DNA of 64,000 bases, taken from positions 46,651-110,650 of the forward strand of contig JAWKRR010000020.1 of assembly GCA_041389525.1 (NCBI GenBank), written 5' to 3'. How positions within the stretch are numbered: position 1 is the stretch's first letter; each line of letters begins with the position of its first letter. The position numbers and the translations under genes were made by a program. This document shows, one piece after another, positions 51,121 through 59,740 of this stretch. This DNA is from JACKFB01 sp041389525. GTDB taxonomy: Bacteria > Myxococcota_A > UBA9042 > PHBI01 > JACKFB01. Under the pieces are notes generated by a model that did not search any database, was not told where the DNA came from, and was given only the letters and a program-made list of their open reading frames with translations.

Positions 51121-53085
51121 CTACTCGGAGGAATCGCCGATGCCGCCGATGTATCCGTAGCTCGCGGCCGATGAGTACCCGTAGGCGGTCAGGCCGAAGG
51201 GGGCTGAGCCCGACACGTCGTGAACGCCGGGCGTCAGCAGGACATAAGCCCGCTCCCACAGCCCCGACGCCACCGGCTTGAAGTCCGACTGGGGGACGGC
51301 CACGCCGTCGACCATCGCCGTCTCGCCGGGCTGCTTCACGATGGTGATGTAGTTCTTGGAGAACGTGGAGGGGACCGCGAGCACGTAGAAGCTGCGGAAG
51401 CGCGTCTCGGGGACCAGGAGGATGAGGCTCGGGTCGCCGATGAAGTCGTCGGTGACGGCCTGGCTGACCATGTACTGGCCGACCTGGAGCAGGCCCGTCG
51501 CGTCGATCTCGAAGGAATCGGGGGTGACGATCTCGACCCAGTCGCCGCGCTTCTTCAGCGTCAGGTTCGTCGTGGTCTTGGGCGAGCTGCCGTTGGTCTT
51601 CAGCGGCGGGTTGGTGCTGAAGGTCACGTTGTCGTCGGCGGCTTGGATGCGCCAGTAGTCGGACTCGCCCCCGCGCGGCTTGAGCTTCACCGCCAGGTAG
51701 TGTGTGCCGAGCACGGACTTCGGCAGCATCTGCTCTTCGAGGTGGTCGGCGCAGCAGCTCTCCTCGGCATCTTGAGGCGCGATGACCGCCTCCTCGTGGC
51801 CGGCGAAGACCGCGACGGGCTTGTCCGACGTGACGGTCGAACCCGTGAGGTCGGTGTTGCCGAAGACAGAGGAGAAGTCCGCGGTCATCTCGATGTTCAT
51901 GACCTCGCCACGCTCGAGCCGGATCGTCTGCGTCGTTCCGGCCTTCATCGCCTTGACCTTGCCGCCCGCCAAGACGTCGGCGGTCACCATGATGGTGACG
52001 TCGGTCGCCGCGTAGGCCGCGAGCACCGTGAAGTAGCCCGATTGGCCTTTCAGGTTCGGGAAAACCGAGGGGCCGCTGGGCCAGGAGAGGATCGTGTACT
52101 GGCTGCCCAAGAAGGTCTCGGGGAGCAGCAGCGACGCGTCGTTGGAGAACTCGTTGTCCCAGGGGTTGAACTGGTGGACCAAGACCGGCCGTGTGGAGCT
52201 GACGCGGATCCCCTTCATCGAGGTGCCGGTCAGGGAGACATTGAGCACGGGCATCAGGAAGATTCGCGAGGTGCGGCCTGGGATTTTCGTGTCGGGGGCG
52301 TCGACGGTGACGCCGGGCGGGGTCTCGAAGCTGACCTCGGCCAGCAGCTCGCCGGGGTTCGAGACGACGAGGCCGTAGGGCAGGTCCTCGGGCGTCGGGT
52401 TCGAGAAGGGGTCGGGGTAGTTCGGGAGGTCGACGGTCCAGAACGCGCAGCCCACGTAGGAGCCGAACTTGGGGTCGATCTGGCAGGAGGAGCCGCACTT
52501 CCCGGACTGGCAATACTCGCCCTCGGCGCAGGGGATGGCGGTGAGGAAGCCCGTGCCGTCGGCGTTGCACTGCTTCTTGGAGGAGAGGCCTTCGCAGATG
52601 AACTCGCCGACGATGCAGATGAGCGGGCGGCAGGCGTCGTCGATGCAGCCCTGGTTTTTCGGGCAGGCGGTCGGGACGTAGATCGTGCCCTCGGCGTTGC
52701 AGGTGCGGATGCGGTCCTCGCCGACGCAGCCGTCGGTGGCGCCGGGGGTGCAGCCGCCGTCTTCGGGGAGCAGGCAGAAGCCGTCGATGCAGACGGCGGG
52801 CTCGAAGCAGCCGGAGCAGGTCGAGGGCACGTCCGCGGGCGGGACGTCGACCTCGCTCGGCGTGGCGTCGGTGGTCGTGCCGTCGGTGTCTCCGAAGTTC
52901 GCGCCGTCGGCGGTCGCCGTGTCGGGCAGCGCGGCGTCGCCGGCACCGGGATTGCTGGTGTCCGAGCAGGCGCCGGCCGCCGCCGCCATCGCGAGGACGC
53001 AGGCGGCGAGGATGGCGCGCCGGAGGGCCCGGCTGAGGTGGGTGAGCGGGGCCACGAATTCGTACTTTAGTGCAGTGCTAAACAT
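51121..53085 (-). CDS. IgGFc-binding-domain-like lipoprotein
   Basis: A 654-residue lipoprotein (lipobox AAGACSD near residue 40) with an Asp/Thr-rich tether, a Cys-rich segment (CSGCFEPAVCIDGFCLLP; several C-x-x-D-x-x-C pairs to about residue 205), then an IgGFc-binding-like domain: VGCAFWTVDLPNYPDPFSN, RPVLVHQFNPWD, DASLLLPETFLGSQYTILSW and VAVFAGHEEAVIAP. This domain occurs in mucus-binding FCGBP proteins and in bacterial surface proteins of unknown ligand. Probably a surface adhesin or structural protein. Confidence 0.82.
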   Translation of the reverse strand: MFSTALKYEFVAPLTHLSRALRRAILAACVLAMAAAAGACSDTSNPGAGDAALPDTATADGANFGDTDGTTTDATPSEVDVPPADVPSTCSGCFEPAVCIDGFCLLPEDGGCTPGATDGCVGEDRIRTCNAEGTIYVPTACPKNQGCIDDACRPLICIVGEFICEGLSSKKQCNADGTGFLTAIPCAEGEYCQSGKCGSSCQIDPKFGSYVGCAFWTVDLPNYPDPFSNPTPEDLPYGLVVSNPGELLAEVSFETPPGVTVDAPDTKIPGRTSRIFLMPVLNVSLTGTSMKGIRVSSTRPVLVHQFNPWDNEFSNDASLLLPETFLGSQYTILSWPSGPSVFPNLKGQSGYFTVLAAYAATDVTIMVTADVLAGGKVKAMKAGTTQTIRLERGEVMNIEMTADFSSVFGNTDLTGSTVTSDKPVAVFAGHEEAVIAPQDAEESCCADHLEEQMLPKSVLGTHYLAVKLKPRGGESDYWRIQAADDNVTFSTNPPLKTNGSSPKTTTNLTLKKRGDWVEIVTPDSFEIDATGLLQVGQYMVSQAVTDDFIGDPSLILLVPETRFRSFYVLAVPSTFSKNYITIVKQPGETAMVDGVAVPQSDFKPVASGLWERAYVLLTPGVHDVSGSAPFGLTAYGYSSAASYGYIGGIGDSSE

Positions 53086-53256
53086 GGCGAGAAAGGAACC
53101 ACGAACGGGAGCGTCGGATCAATTGGATCGGCGGGAAAGGGATCTCCCCGTTGCCACGGCGCGAGGGCGGCGTGTATCAAGGGAACGCTGCGCCGCGTCG
53201 GGCGACTGAGACGGCGCGACTCGGAAAGCGTGATTCGACGAGCGGAGGGAAGTGCA

Positions 53257-54795
53257 TTGCAGCGACGCCGATTCCTGAAGACCCTCGGTGCGGCGGCGGG
53301 CCTTGCGGCAGGGGCGGGGCTGATTCGCCCGCGCTCGAGCTTCGCGTCGCCGTGGGGTGAGTTTCCAAGCGGCGCGGCGCAGTCGGCGCTGCTGCCGCCC
53401 GGCGTGGCGGCGAAGAACATCCTGGAGGTGTTCCTGTACGGCGGGCTCTGCCCCTGGGAGACCTTCTATTGCGTGCCGGAGTTCGGGAAGCCGTCCGACC
53501 CGACCAACCCGAACGAGCAGTACTACACGTTCGCGTCAGGGTCTGAGAGCGTCAGCGCGGTCGTGAACGCGTGCAACATGCTCGGCGGCCAGTCGATGAC
53601 CGAGCCGTTCGCGAAGGACGCGCTGGGCGCCTCGGTTCATCTTGGGCCCTTCATCGCCGCGCTGCGGGCCCGCAAAGACGTGGTCGGGCGGCTGCGCGTG
53701 TCGGTGATGAAGCACGACCTCGAGCCCCACGAGGCCGCCATCCCCTTGGCGATCTCCGGGCGCGCGCTGGGAAATCCCAAGCTGGCGGGTCCCGGCGCCG
53801 CGATGAACCACTACCACCAGGTGCGCACCCTCGAGGCCTCGCCCGCGCCCTTCTCCTACGTGCTCTACCCCGTGGACGCCTTCCCGACCGACAACCTGCG
53901 CGCGGCGTCGGCGGTCGGTTTCATGGCGGCGTCGTCGCGACCGCTCGACATCAAGCTCGAGACCAACTCGACGCTCGGCGCGACCTTGGCGCGCCAGACC
54001 GTGGGGCCCATCCGGCCCGAGTACGACGCGGTGGTGCAGCAGTACATGAAGCAGTACGCGGGGCGGTATACGCGCCCGGGGGCGGCGTCGCCCGTGCGGT
54101 CGGCGGCCCTCGCGGACTACCAGTTCGCCCTGCGCAACGTGCAGACCACCGACAAGCTGGCGGGGATCCTCACGCCCCAGGTGCTGGCGAAGCAGTCCGG
54201 CTCGAGCTGCGGGCAGAACGCCAACCTCGACACGCCTGGCATGGGGCTGCGCATCGCCTCGTACCTGCTGACGCGGAAGACCGACGCCGCGAAGTACGTG
54301 CAGGTCTTCGACGGCGGGCTGATTCCGGCGACCGGGGGCGGCGGCTACGACACGCACTCCGACCACAACCGCGACAGCCTGCGTAACCTCAACCACACGA
54401 TGAACCGCTTGATGGCCATCATCAACGAGCCCGGCGAGAACGACCCAGGCAAGATCAACCTCGACGAGACGCTGGTGGTGATCAACACCGAGTTCGGGCG
54501 CACGCCGAAAGCCCAGAACGGCAACGGCCGAAATCACCATCCCTATGGGTATGTCACGGTGATGTTCGGTGGCCCCATCGGCCCGGCGCAGCGCGGGATC
54601 TACGGCGCCATCAACGCGAAGGGCGACGCGACCGAGTGGCTGACCCCGGTGGAGATGCGGGCGGCCGTGCAGCTTGCGGCGGGCATCTGGCCCTTCGAGC
54701 CGGAGGCGTTTGCGGTGGGCGACGTTCGGGACACCTCGACGGAGGCCGACGCGGCGATGTTCCTGAAAGATGTCGTGCTGGGGCAGGGCGTATGA
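53257..54795 (+). CDS. DUF1501 protein with Tat signal
   Basis: A 512-residue exported protein. TTG 53257 is chosen because GGAGG lies 8 nt before it and a twin-arginine signal follows (QRRRFLKTLGAAAGLAAGA); GTG 53230 is an alternative. The C-terminal part carries DUF1501 motifs: FDGGLIPATGGGGYDTHSDH, VVINTEFGRTPKAQNG and NHHPYGYVTVMFGG. DUF1501 is a sulfatase/alkaline-phosphatase-like fold usually paired with a haem-bearing partner; here the ATGA overlap with the next gene shows that pairing. The substrate is unknown. Confidence 0.87.
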   Translation: MQRRRFLKTLGAAAGLAAGAGLIRPRSSFASPWGEFPSGAAQSALLPPGVAAKNILEVFLYGGLCPWETFYCVPEFGKPSDPTNPNEQYYTFASGSESVSAVVNACNMLGGQSMTEPFAKDALGASVHLGPFIAALRARKDVVGRLRVSVMKHDLEPHEAAIPLAISGRALGNPKLAGPGAAMNHYHQVRTLEASPAPFSYVLYPVDAFPTDNLRAASAVGFMAASSRPLDIKLETNSTLGATLARQTVGPIRPEYDAVVQQYMKQYAGRYTRPGAASPVRSAALADYQFALRNVQTTDKLAGILTPQVLAKQSGSSCGQNANLDTPGMGLRIASYLLTRKTDAAKYVQVFDGGLIPATGGGGYDTHSDHNRDSLRNLNHTMNRLMAIINEPGENDPGKINLDETLVVINTEFGRTPKAQNGNGRNHHPYGYVTVMFGGPIGPAQRGIYGAINAKGDATEWLTPVEMRAAVQLAAGIWPFEPEAFAVGDVRDTSTEADAAMFLKDVVLGQGV

Positions 54796-57638
54796 GGCCG
54801 CAACGCGAGATGTTGGGGTGGGTGGTGCTCGGTTTGGCCTTCGCGATGGGCTGCGGCGGCAGCACGCGGGACGGCGGGGACTCCGCCGACGGCCAGGTCG
54901 CGGACGTGGTCTCCGATGCGAAGGGCGAGGTGGGGTTGCCGGACGTGGTGGCGGACGCCGATGTGGCGCCCGACGCCGACGTGCTCCCCGACGCGTCGCC
55001 CGACGCCGACGTGGCGCCGGACGTGGACGCGACGCCTGACGCCGACGCGCTCGCCGACGCGGACGCGGTGCCAGAAGTCGACGCGGTCCCCGACGCGGTC
55101 CCCGACGGGGACACCGAAGCGGACGCTGAGCCCGACGCGGACGCGATTCCCGACGCTGAGCCGGACGCGGACGCGGTCCCCGACGTGAAGCCGGACGCGG
55201 ACGCGGTTCCCGACGTGAAGCCGGACGCGGACGCGGTTGCCGACGTGAAGCCGGACGCGGACGCGGTTGCCGACGTGAAGCCGGACGCGGTTCCCGACGT
55301 GAAGCCGGACGCGGACGCGACTCCGGACGCGAAGCCCGACGCGGATGCGGTTCCCGACGCGAAGCCCGACGTGATCCCCGACGTCATCGCCGACGCGAAG
55401 CCTGACGCGGACGCCGTCCCCGACGTCATCGCCGACGTGAAGCCCGACACGAAACCCGACGCGGTCGCCGACGTGAAGCCCGACGTCAAACCTGACGCCG
55501 ACGCGACGCCCGACATCGGCCCCGACATCACCTGCACCGACCCGAACTCACCGTGCCCGCTCCCGATGCCGGCCGCCGTGGGCGAGTGCGACGCTGGCGA
55601 CGCGGCCTTCGTCGCCCGCGCCATCCAGGCGGTTTGGGGCCGCCGTCCGCTCGGCTTCTACGAGATCGAGGTGTGGTCGCAGCTGGTCGAGCAGGCCGGC
55701 CGCGAGGCCGCGCTGGACGCCATGATGCGCGACGACGCCTACGTGCAGCGCTGGTCCGATTTCATGATGGACGCGCTGCACATCAACCGCACCGGCGACA
55801 AGCAGCACGACGCGTGCTGGGGCTCGCCGGCGTTGCCCCCCGACGGGGGCGAGCTGGCGGCCTTCGTGCGCGACACGCCCCCGGGCACCACCGCGGGCGG
55901 TCCTGGCAGCTTCAACATGACCGATCTGCTTCAGTCTGCGCTCCGCCTGGACGACATCTCGCCGGTGTATCGCGGGCAGCTCTTCGCGATGCTGCAGAAG
56001 CCGCTCACCGGCGCGAACGTGGACGCGGTGGAGATGGAGCGCAGCCGTCGCAACGACTTCGGCGAGGTCTTCGAGGCGACCTACATTTACCGCCAGAAGG
56101 CGTGCATGGACTGCCACAACAGCAACTTCAGCGTCACCGGCGACGCGGATCCGGCGTTGGACCGCACGTGGGAGATCCCAGGGCACTTCGAGGTCGCGCT
56201 CTTCGATGATCCGCAAGGGATCGAGGAAGAGAAGACGCGCGCGATGCTGCGCAGCCTGGGCGTCCACACCTCGAGCCTGTCGGGGGTCAAGCCCTGGGGC
56301 TGGTCCTCGACCTGCGGGCGCTTCGTGAAGCCGGCGAGCATCGGCGCGGACGCGCTGGGCGTGAGCGCGTATTTCATCGAAGAGCAGGGCGACAAGGCGA
56401 GCGTCTGGGAGCTCGAGGACGCGCTGGCGCAGGGTTACCACGACCTTCGCGAGGACGGGCTGGACCGCGACCCGGAGACCCTGGAGGTGCCGGGCGAGGA
56501 GGCGTTTGCGTACCTGGTCAGCATCAACCTCGCCAACCAGGTCTGGACCGAGCTGATGGGCTACCCGCTCACCATCGCCAACTACTTCCCGCGCAACCGC
56601 GACCAGCGGGACACCCTGTGGCTGATGACCGAGCGCTCGGTGAACGCCGGCTTCTCGTTCAAGTCGCTGGTCAAGAGCGCGGTGCTGGACCCGCGCTTCA
56701 ACCAGTTGCCGCCCGAGGCCGGCTGCGGAAACGCGGACGGCTATTACATGCGCCCCACCTTCAACCCGTGGAGCCCGGCCGAGGTCGGGTCGCTCCAGGG
56801 CAACAGCGTCGGCGACATCCTGGTGCGGCACGGCGCGCGGACGCTGCTGCGCGCCGTGGCCAGCACCCTGGGATGGCCGCAGCCCGACGACTTCCCGAGC
56901 GGCTCCGACGAGGCGTTCCAGGGGGCCATCGGCGCGTTCACCCGCGACGCCGAGCCGGGCTTCCGCGGCACGGATCTGCAGGGATTGCTTGCCTGGGAGG
57001 ACCGCTACGGCCTGTGCAGCCAGCCCGTGACGGGCGGCGGCGGGCTCAAGGGCCCCGGCTGTGAGGCGGTGAGCACAGCGGGCTGCGACGGCTGCACCTG
57101 CGAGGCGTGCACCTGCGACGCGGACGACTTCTGCTGCAGCACCCAGTGGGACGACCTGTGCGTAGGGATCTGTAACGACGACTGCGGTGGCTGCGACGTG
57201 ACGTCCACAGGCGACGCGAGCGACTTCGTCGGGCGACTTGCCGCCGTGGCTGCGCTGCCCGCCGGCGCTCACACGCTGCAGGACGCGGTGACCACGCTCA
57301 AAGACCGCGTCATCCAGGAGCCGCTGATCGCGACCGCGGAGAAGCCGCTGCTCGAGGCCCTGCTCGGCTCGCCGCTGAGCACCCCGGCCGCCCAGGTCCC
57401 GAAGCTGGAGACCGCGCTGCGCAAGCTGTGCGGCGCGCTGCTGGGCACGCCGCAGTTCGTGCTCTTCGGCAGCTACCCCTTCGATTGGCCGACCGGGCCG
57501 CCCGGGATCGTCATGCAGGGGGCTGGCTTCGCCGACCAATGCGCGGCGGCGAAGGGCATGTGGGACAGCACGTCGTGGACGGTGACCTGCAGCGCGAGCG
57601 CGGTGACGGTCACGAAACTGCCGAAGCCGCCGCTCTGA
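54792..57638 (+). CDS. Asp-tethered lipoprotein with c-type haem motif (DUF1501 partner)
   Basis: A 948-residue lipoprotein (lipobox FAMGCGG). ATG 54792 overlaps the DUF1501 stop. Residues of about 45-250 are a low-complexity Asp/Ala/Pro/Lys tether (DADAVPDVKP units). A helical domain follows (AFVARAIQAVWGRRPLGFYE, like the DUF1549/DUF1800 class), with one CMDCH haem-binding motif near residue 439. A later Cys segment (DDFCCSTQWDDLCVGICNDDC) is a Cys-knot-like motif frequent in Myxococcota. It probably acts with the DUF1501 protein at the cell surface; reaction unknown. Confidence 0.78.
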   Translation: MRPQREMLGWVVLGLAFAMGCGGSTRDGGDSADGQVADVVSDAKGEVGLPDVVADADVAPDADVLPDASPDADVAPDVDATPDADALADADAVPEVDAVPDAVPDGDTEADAEPDADAIPDAEPDADAVPDVKPDADAVPDVKPDADAVADVKPDADAVADVKPDAVPDVKPDADATPDAKPDADAVPDAKPDVIPDVIADAKPDADAVPDVIADVKPDTKPDAVADVKPDVKPDADATPDIGPDITCTDPNSPCPLPMPAAVGECDAGDAAFVARAIQAVWGRRPLGFYEIEVWSQLVEQAGREAALDAMMRDDAYVQRWSDFMMDALHINRTGDKQHDACWGSPALPPDGGELAAFVRDTPPGTTAGGPGSFNMTDLLQSALRLDDISPVYRGQLFAMLQKPLTGANVDAVEMERSRRNDFGEVFEATYIYRQKACMDCHNSNFSVTGDADPALDRTWEIPGHFEVALFDDPQGIEEEKTRAMLRSLGVHTSSLSGVKPWGWSSTCGRFVKPASIGADALGVSAYFIEEQGDKASVWELEDALAQGYHDLREDGLDRDPETLEVPGEEAFAYLVSINLANQVWTELMGYPLTIANYFPRNRDQRDTLWLMTERSVNAGFSFKSLVKSAVLDPRFNQLPPEAGCGNADGYYMRPTFNPWSPAEVGSLQGNSVGDILVRHGARTLLRAVASTLGWPQPDDFPSGSDEAFQGAIGAFTRDAEPGFRGTDLQGLLAWEDRYGLCSQPVTGGGGLKGPGCEAVSTAGCDGCTCEACTCDADDFCCSTQWDDLCVGICNDDCGGCDVTSTGDASDFVGRLAAVAALPAGAHTLQDAVTTLKDRVIQEPLIATAEKPLLEALLGSPLSTPAAQVPKLETALRKLCGALLGTPQFVLFGSYPFDWPTGPPGIVMQGAGFADQCAAAKGMWDSTSWTVTCSASAVTVTKLPKPPL
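54930..55530. repeat. Low-complexity Asp/Pro tandem repeat within the lipoprotein gene
   Basis: About 600 bp of short in-frame repeats; between roughly 55140 and 55350 they become a clear 30-bp unit encoding DADAVPDVKP with only a few changes per unit. Such sequence is prone to length change and misassembly. It encodes the acidic tether between the lipid anchor and the folded domains. Confidence 0.8.
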
Positions 57639-58606
57639 CCGGGGCGCCTCCCGGTCGGCGGGCGGCTCCCCGAGCCCTGGGGCGCGGCGTCGCGGCGTGT
57701 GTGGCGCTGTGCCTCGGCGCGACCCTCGCCCACGCCCCGGCGGAGGCCCGCGAGGCTCCGTTTCCCAAGGCAAAACCTGCGAGTTTTCACAGCGCGGCCC
57801 TGGGCGAACGCCGCAAGGTGCAGGTGTGGCTGCCTCCGGGCTACGCGGCCAAGCCGGAGGCGCGCTACCCGGTCATCTACGTCCTCCACGGGCTCGGCGG
57901 CAGCGAGCGCGACTTCTTTCAGCTCGGCAAGCTCGAGTCCCACCTCAAGCGCGCCCTCGCCACCGGCGTGACCCCGCCCGCGATCGTCATTTCCCCTGAT
58001 GGCGACGACGGATATTGGACCGACCACGCGCCCTCGGGTGCCGTGGCTGGACCCCGCTGGGGCGCCTACGTCGCCGACGACCTCATCGCCTGGGTCGACG
58101 CGCGCTACCGCACCCTCGCCGACCGCGAGCACCGCGCGATCGTCGGCGTCTCCATGGGCGGCTACGGCGCCCTGTCGCTTGCCCTGAGCCACCCCGACCG
58201 CTTCGGCGCCGCGGTCAGCCTCTCCGGGGCGCTCTTCCCCACGCTGCCCACCCACCGCCCGGTCTACCGGCGCGTGTGGGGCGACCCGCCCAACGCCGCG
58301 TGGTTCGCCCGCGCCAGCCCCATGGAGCTGCTGCGCACCTTGCCGCTCGACGCGCCGATGCCGGCGGTCTACCTGCACGTAGGCGACAGCGACGAGCTCG
58401 GCTTCGTGGCCTTCGCCGACGCCGCGCACAAGGTCCTGATGGAGCGCGGCATCGACCACACCTACCGCGTCACTCCCGGCGGCCACTCCTGGTCGGTGTG
58501 GGCCGCCGAGACCCCCGCCTGGCTGGCCTTCGTCGGCGCGTGGCTGGCCCGCCCTCCGCCCAAGCCCGCGCGGCCGCCCGAGCCAAGCCAGCCCGAGATC
58601 CGCTGA
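57635..58606 (+). CDS. Exported esterase (S-formylglutathione hydrolase/esterase D-like)
   Basis: An alpha/beta hydrolase with KVQVWLPPGYAAKPEARYPV, YVLHGLGGSERDFF, the nucleophile elbow GVSMGGYGALSLALSHP, the acid in GDSDELGF and the His in GGHSWSVW. A hydrophobic stretch (VAACVALCLGATLAHAPAEA) is a signal peptide. The start is unclear: no ATG or TTG fits. CTG 57635 overlaps the upstream TGA in the NTGA style common here and gives 323 residues; GTG 57701 falls inside the signal peptide. The substrate may be a carboxylic or trehalose-type ester. Confidence 0.85.
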   Translation: MTGAPPGRRAAPRALGRGVAACVALCLGATLAHAPAEAREAPFPKAKPASFHSAALGERRKVQVWLPPGYAAKPEARYPVIYVLHGLGGSERDFFQLGKLESHLKRALATGVTPPAIVISPDGDDGYWTDHAPSGAVAGPRWGAYVADDLIAWVDARYRTLADREHRAIVGVSMGGYGALSLALSHPDRFGAAVSLSGALFPTLPTHRPVYRRVWGDPPNAAWFARASPMELLRTLPLDAPMPAVYLHVGDSDELGFVAFADAAHKVLMERGIDHTYRVTPGGHSWSVWAAETPAWLAFVGAWLARPPPKPARPPEPSQPEIR

Positions 58607-58808
58607 TCCATCCCTGAACGCGCGAGAGCCACCGCCAGGCTGATGGCTGAGAGCTGAAAAGCTGAAAGCCGCCCGTGGGCATTCGCATCCCCGGCTCCGA
58701 GCGTTTCACACGACTTCGCTGCCATTGCCCGCGGGCACCACTAGACGATGCTTGCGCCGCTGTAAAACCGTGCGGTAGCGTCTGCCGCCTTCTGCGCAGG
58801 AGCCGTCG

Positions 58809-59738
58809 ATGACCCGTCCCGCGACTGACCGTGTTCGTGAAATCCTCTCCTGGTACCGGTCGGAGACGCCCGGCACCCTCGCGAATCTCTACCGGCTGCT
58901 CGGTCACGGGCGGCTCGCAGGGACCGGAAAGCTGGTCATCTTGCCGGTGGACCAGGGCTTTGAGCACGGCCCCGCGCGCAGCTTCGCGCCGAACCCGCCG
59001 TCCTACGACCCGCGCTACCACTTCGAGCTGGCCATCGACGCGGGGTGCAACGCCTACGCCGCGCCCCTGGGCTTCCTCGAGGCGGGCGCCGCCGATTACG
59101 CAGGCCAGGTCCCGCTGATCCTCAAGGCGAACAGCGGAAACTCGCTCTACAACGACGTGAACCCCGACCAGGCGGTCACGGGCACGGTCGAGGACGCGCT
59201 GCGGCTGGGCTGCGTGGGCATCGGGTTCACGATCTATCCGGGCTCGGGCAAGGCCCAGGACATGTTCGAGGAGGTCCGCGAGCTGACCCGCGAGGCGAAG
59301 TCGAAGGGCTTGGTCGTGGTGGTCTGGTCCTACGCGCGCGGCGAGCAGCTGACCAAGGAAGCCGAGACGGCCATCGACACCATCGCGTACGGCGCGCACA
59401 TGGCGTGCCAGCTCGGCGCCCACATCATCAAGGTGAAGCCGCCGACCGCGCATCTGCATCTCGCGGCCGCGAAGAAGGCTTACGAGCAGGCGGGCCGGCC
59501 CATCGCGAACCTGTCGGACCGCATCCGTGACGTGGTGCAGTCGTGCTTTGACGGCCGGCGCGTGGTGATTTTCAGCGGCGGCGAGGCCAAGGGCGCCGAC
59601 GCGGTGCTGGCGGAGATTCAGGAGATCGCCGACGGCGGCGGGTTCGGCTCCATCATGGGCCGCAACGCGTTTCAGCGGCCCAAGGCCGACGCCATCGCGC
59701 TGCTTGGGCAGGTGATGGACATCTACGCGAAGGTTTGA
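58809..59738 (+). CDS. fbaB: Class I fructose-bisphosphate aldolase (FbaB type)
   Basis: A 309-residue Schiff-base aldolase of the DhnA/FbaB type, cleaving fructose-1,6-bisphosphate in glycolysis. Motifs: LVILPVDQGFEHGP, GFLEAGAADYAG, LILKANSGNSLYN, CVGIGFTIYPGSG, and IIKVKPPTAHLH, whose second Lys is the expected Schiff-base residue; VVIFSGGEAKG and GSIMGRNAFQR bind phosphate. GCAGGAG precedes the ATG. The preceding 58607-58808 spacer holds no gene or clear motif. Coupled to the following gene. Confidence 0.93.
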   Translation: MTRPATDRVREILSWYRSETPGTLANLYRLLGHGRLAGTGKLVILPVDQGFEHGPARSFAPNPPSYDPRYHFELAIDAGCNAYAAPLGFLEAGAADYAGQVPLILKANSGNSLYNDVNPDQAVTGTVEDALRLGCVGIGFTIYPGSGKAQDMFEEVRELTREAKSKGLVVVVWSYARGEQLTKEAETAIDTIAYGAHMACQLGAHIIKVKPPTAHLHLAAAKKAYEQAGRPIANLSDRIRDVVQSCFDGRRVVIFSGGEAKGADAVLAEIQEIADGGGFGSIMGRNAFQRPKADAIALLGQVMDIYAKV

Positions 59739-59740
59739 CG

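Noticed and set aside
55140..55350. CRISPR-like or minisatellite noncoding repeat
   Set aside because: The 30-bp units are in frame, encode an acidic peptide tether and lack spacers; they belong to the lipoprotein gene.
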